The translations under genes and the position numbers were made by a program. Positions 63,074 through 64,000 of a stretch of DNA of 64,000 nt are shown piece after piece; positions within the stretch are counted from its first letter, which is position 1, and each line of letters begins with the position of its first letter. The notes beneath the pieces are model-generated. The model ran no database searches, was not told the origin of the DNA, and worked only from the letters and a program-made list of their open reading frames with translations. Source of the stretch: Mycoplasma sp. SG1 (GTDB taxonomy: Bacteria; Bacillota_I; Bacilli_A; Mycoplasmatales; SG1); contig NZ_CP076852.1 of assembly GCF_023612375.1 (NCBI RefSeq), positions 186,001-250,000 on the forward strand. The letters are read 5' to 3'.

Positions 63074-63811
63074 ATGAGAATTTGATTTATCCCAATTTAT
63101 TTTTTTTATTTTATTGGTTCGTATATTAAAGCAAAACGAATCGTTAAAAAACGTTTAGAACATAAAAAATATACTGAAGAATATTGTGAAAAGTGACTTT
63201 TAAGAATGTTAAAAGCATTACGTTTTTTACATAAAGTAAAAATTAATATTATTGATAAAGATAAACTTCCTGAACGAACATCGGTTATTGTTTTTAATCA
63301 TCAATCTTGATTTGATATTTTTGTTTTACCAGATATTTTAAAAGATCGTCCCTTTTCTGCAATTGTTAAAATAGAACTTGCAAAAGGGCCACTAAGCAGA
63401 TTTGTGAAAGTTTTTGATCCAATTTTTGTTAACAGAAGCGATTTAAAATCAAAATTAAATACTGTAAGCGAATCAAAAACAAAAATTTTAGATCAAAATT
63501 TAGATTTAGTTATTTTCCCAGAAGGAACAAGAAATAAAAATCCTCAAAAACTTTTACCTTTTTTTGATGGTTTATCATTAATTTCAAAAGCGACAATGGC
63601 TCCTATTGTTCCGATTGTTATATACAATTCTGCTCAAGTTAAAAAGAAATTTAGATTTCATTTATTTAAAGCGCCAAAAATAGATGTAAAAGTATTAGAT
63701 TTCGTTCATCCTAATAAGTTTTTAAGTAAAGATTTAAAAATTGTTACAAAAAATATTCAAAAATTAATTCAAGATGAATTAGATGAATATTATGATTCAC
63801 AAAAAACATAA
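63074..63811 (+). CDS. plsC: 1-acyl-sn-glycerol-3-phosphate acyltransferase
   Basis: PlsC makes phosphatidic acid at the membrane. The HX4D motif is NHQSWFD (His76 to Asp81, Trp = TGA), the second motif is VIFPEGTRNKNPQ, and the third is VPIVIYNSAQ. A hydrophobic N-terminus (MRIWFIPIYFFYFIGSYI) anchors it. The length is 245. The last bases overlap the next gene by 20. It lies 26 bases after folA. Confidence 0.93.
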
Positions 63812-64000
63812 AGAAATTAATCAAGAAATATTAACAATTAAAGTTGATTTTTATAACGGTTTAATTAATGATTTTACCCGTCTTTTAAAAACGAATAAAA
63901 CATTATTAAGTAAGGTTTCTTTTTTAAATATTATTAACACTTTAATTGAAAAGATCACAATTTATAAAGAGTTCGCTAATAAATATGATCTTTTGTATTC
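63792..64000 (+). CDS. Unidentified gene, 5' part only
   Basis: ATG 63792 opens a frame in a different phase from plsC, overlapping it by 20 bases, the same overlap style as prfA-prmC and rplW-rplB. The 69 visible residues (MIHKKHKEINQEILTIKVDF, then NGLINDFTRLLKTNKTL) are Lys/Asn/Ile-rich and appear helical. No family is recognised. The gene runs off the window end. Confidence 0.55.
   Translation, partial: MIHKKHKEINQEILTIKVDFYNGLINDFTRLLKTNKTLLSKVSFLNIINTLIEKITIYKEFANKYDLLY

Overview
This window is one stretch of an AT-rich Mollicutes chromosome (Mycoplasma-like) that uses genetic code 4. UGA is sense throughout: conserved Trp positions in S7, S14, L2, L16, EF-G, GAPDH, TPI, thymidylate synthase and many other proteins are written TGA, and genuine stops are only TAA or TAG. 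The species cannot be named from sequence alone. All genes but one are on the + strand, packed with short gaps or overlaps of 7-20 bases, and few starts have a recognisable Shine-Dalgarno sequence.

Layout. 1-5661: the 3' part of rpoC, then rpsL-rpsG-fusA and tuf. 5769-7531: oligoendopeptidase pepF. 7571-23609: the complete S10-spc-alpha ribosomal super-operon from rpsJ to rplQ, including secY, adk, map, infA, rpmJ and rpoA. 23631-28340: ecfA1-ecfA2-ecfT (energy-coupling module for vitamin uptake), truA, rplM-rpsI and tRNA-Ile(GAU). 28531-32628: a membrane module made of a single-pass surface protein, an ABC ATPase with a long N-terminal extension, its permease and a small two-helix membrane protein. 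32664-35860: asnS, a glycosyltransferase-like protein and an RDD membrane protein. 35938-48222: an accessory region with eight lipoproteins sharing a (V/L)FAGC-type lipobox (one is FASC), interrupted by a RuvC-like resolvase, a Gfo/Idh/MocA oxidoreductase, nrdE and the only minus-strand gene. 48284-64000: cutC-like gene, dipeptidase pepV, tRNA-His, tsaE-tsaB-tsaD (t6A modification of tRNA), a tail-anchored protein with an RNA-polymerase alpha-CTD-like domain, a glycolysis block (gapA-pgk-tpiA, then gpmI-pfkA), prfA-prmC (release factor and its methylase), an SSB-like OB-fold protein, thyA-folA, plsC and the start of an unidentified gene.

How the genes work together. Most of the window is the translation machine with its transcription and secretion partners. 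The second half adds core glycolysis, nucleotide metabolism (nrdE, thyA, folA, adk) and a variable cell surface. Several ribosomal proteins carry long lysine-rich or low-complexity tails, notably L22, L23 and L29 around the peptide exit and S3 and S5 near the mRNA entry.

Two cautions and one highlight. Six genes (pepF, two lipoproteins, tsaD, gpmI, prfA) each contain a one-base frameshift at or near an A or T homopolymer. Because several are normally essential, base-call errors are the first explanation, with real decay, slippage or phase variation as alternatives. The most unusual object is the 182-residue protein at 52749-53297: an alpha-CTD-like DNA-binding domain joined by a charged helix to a C-terminal membrane anchor.
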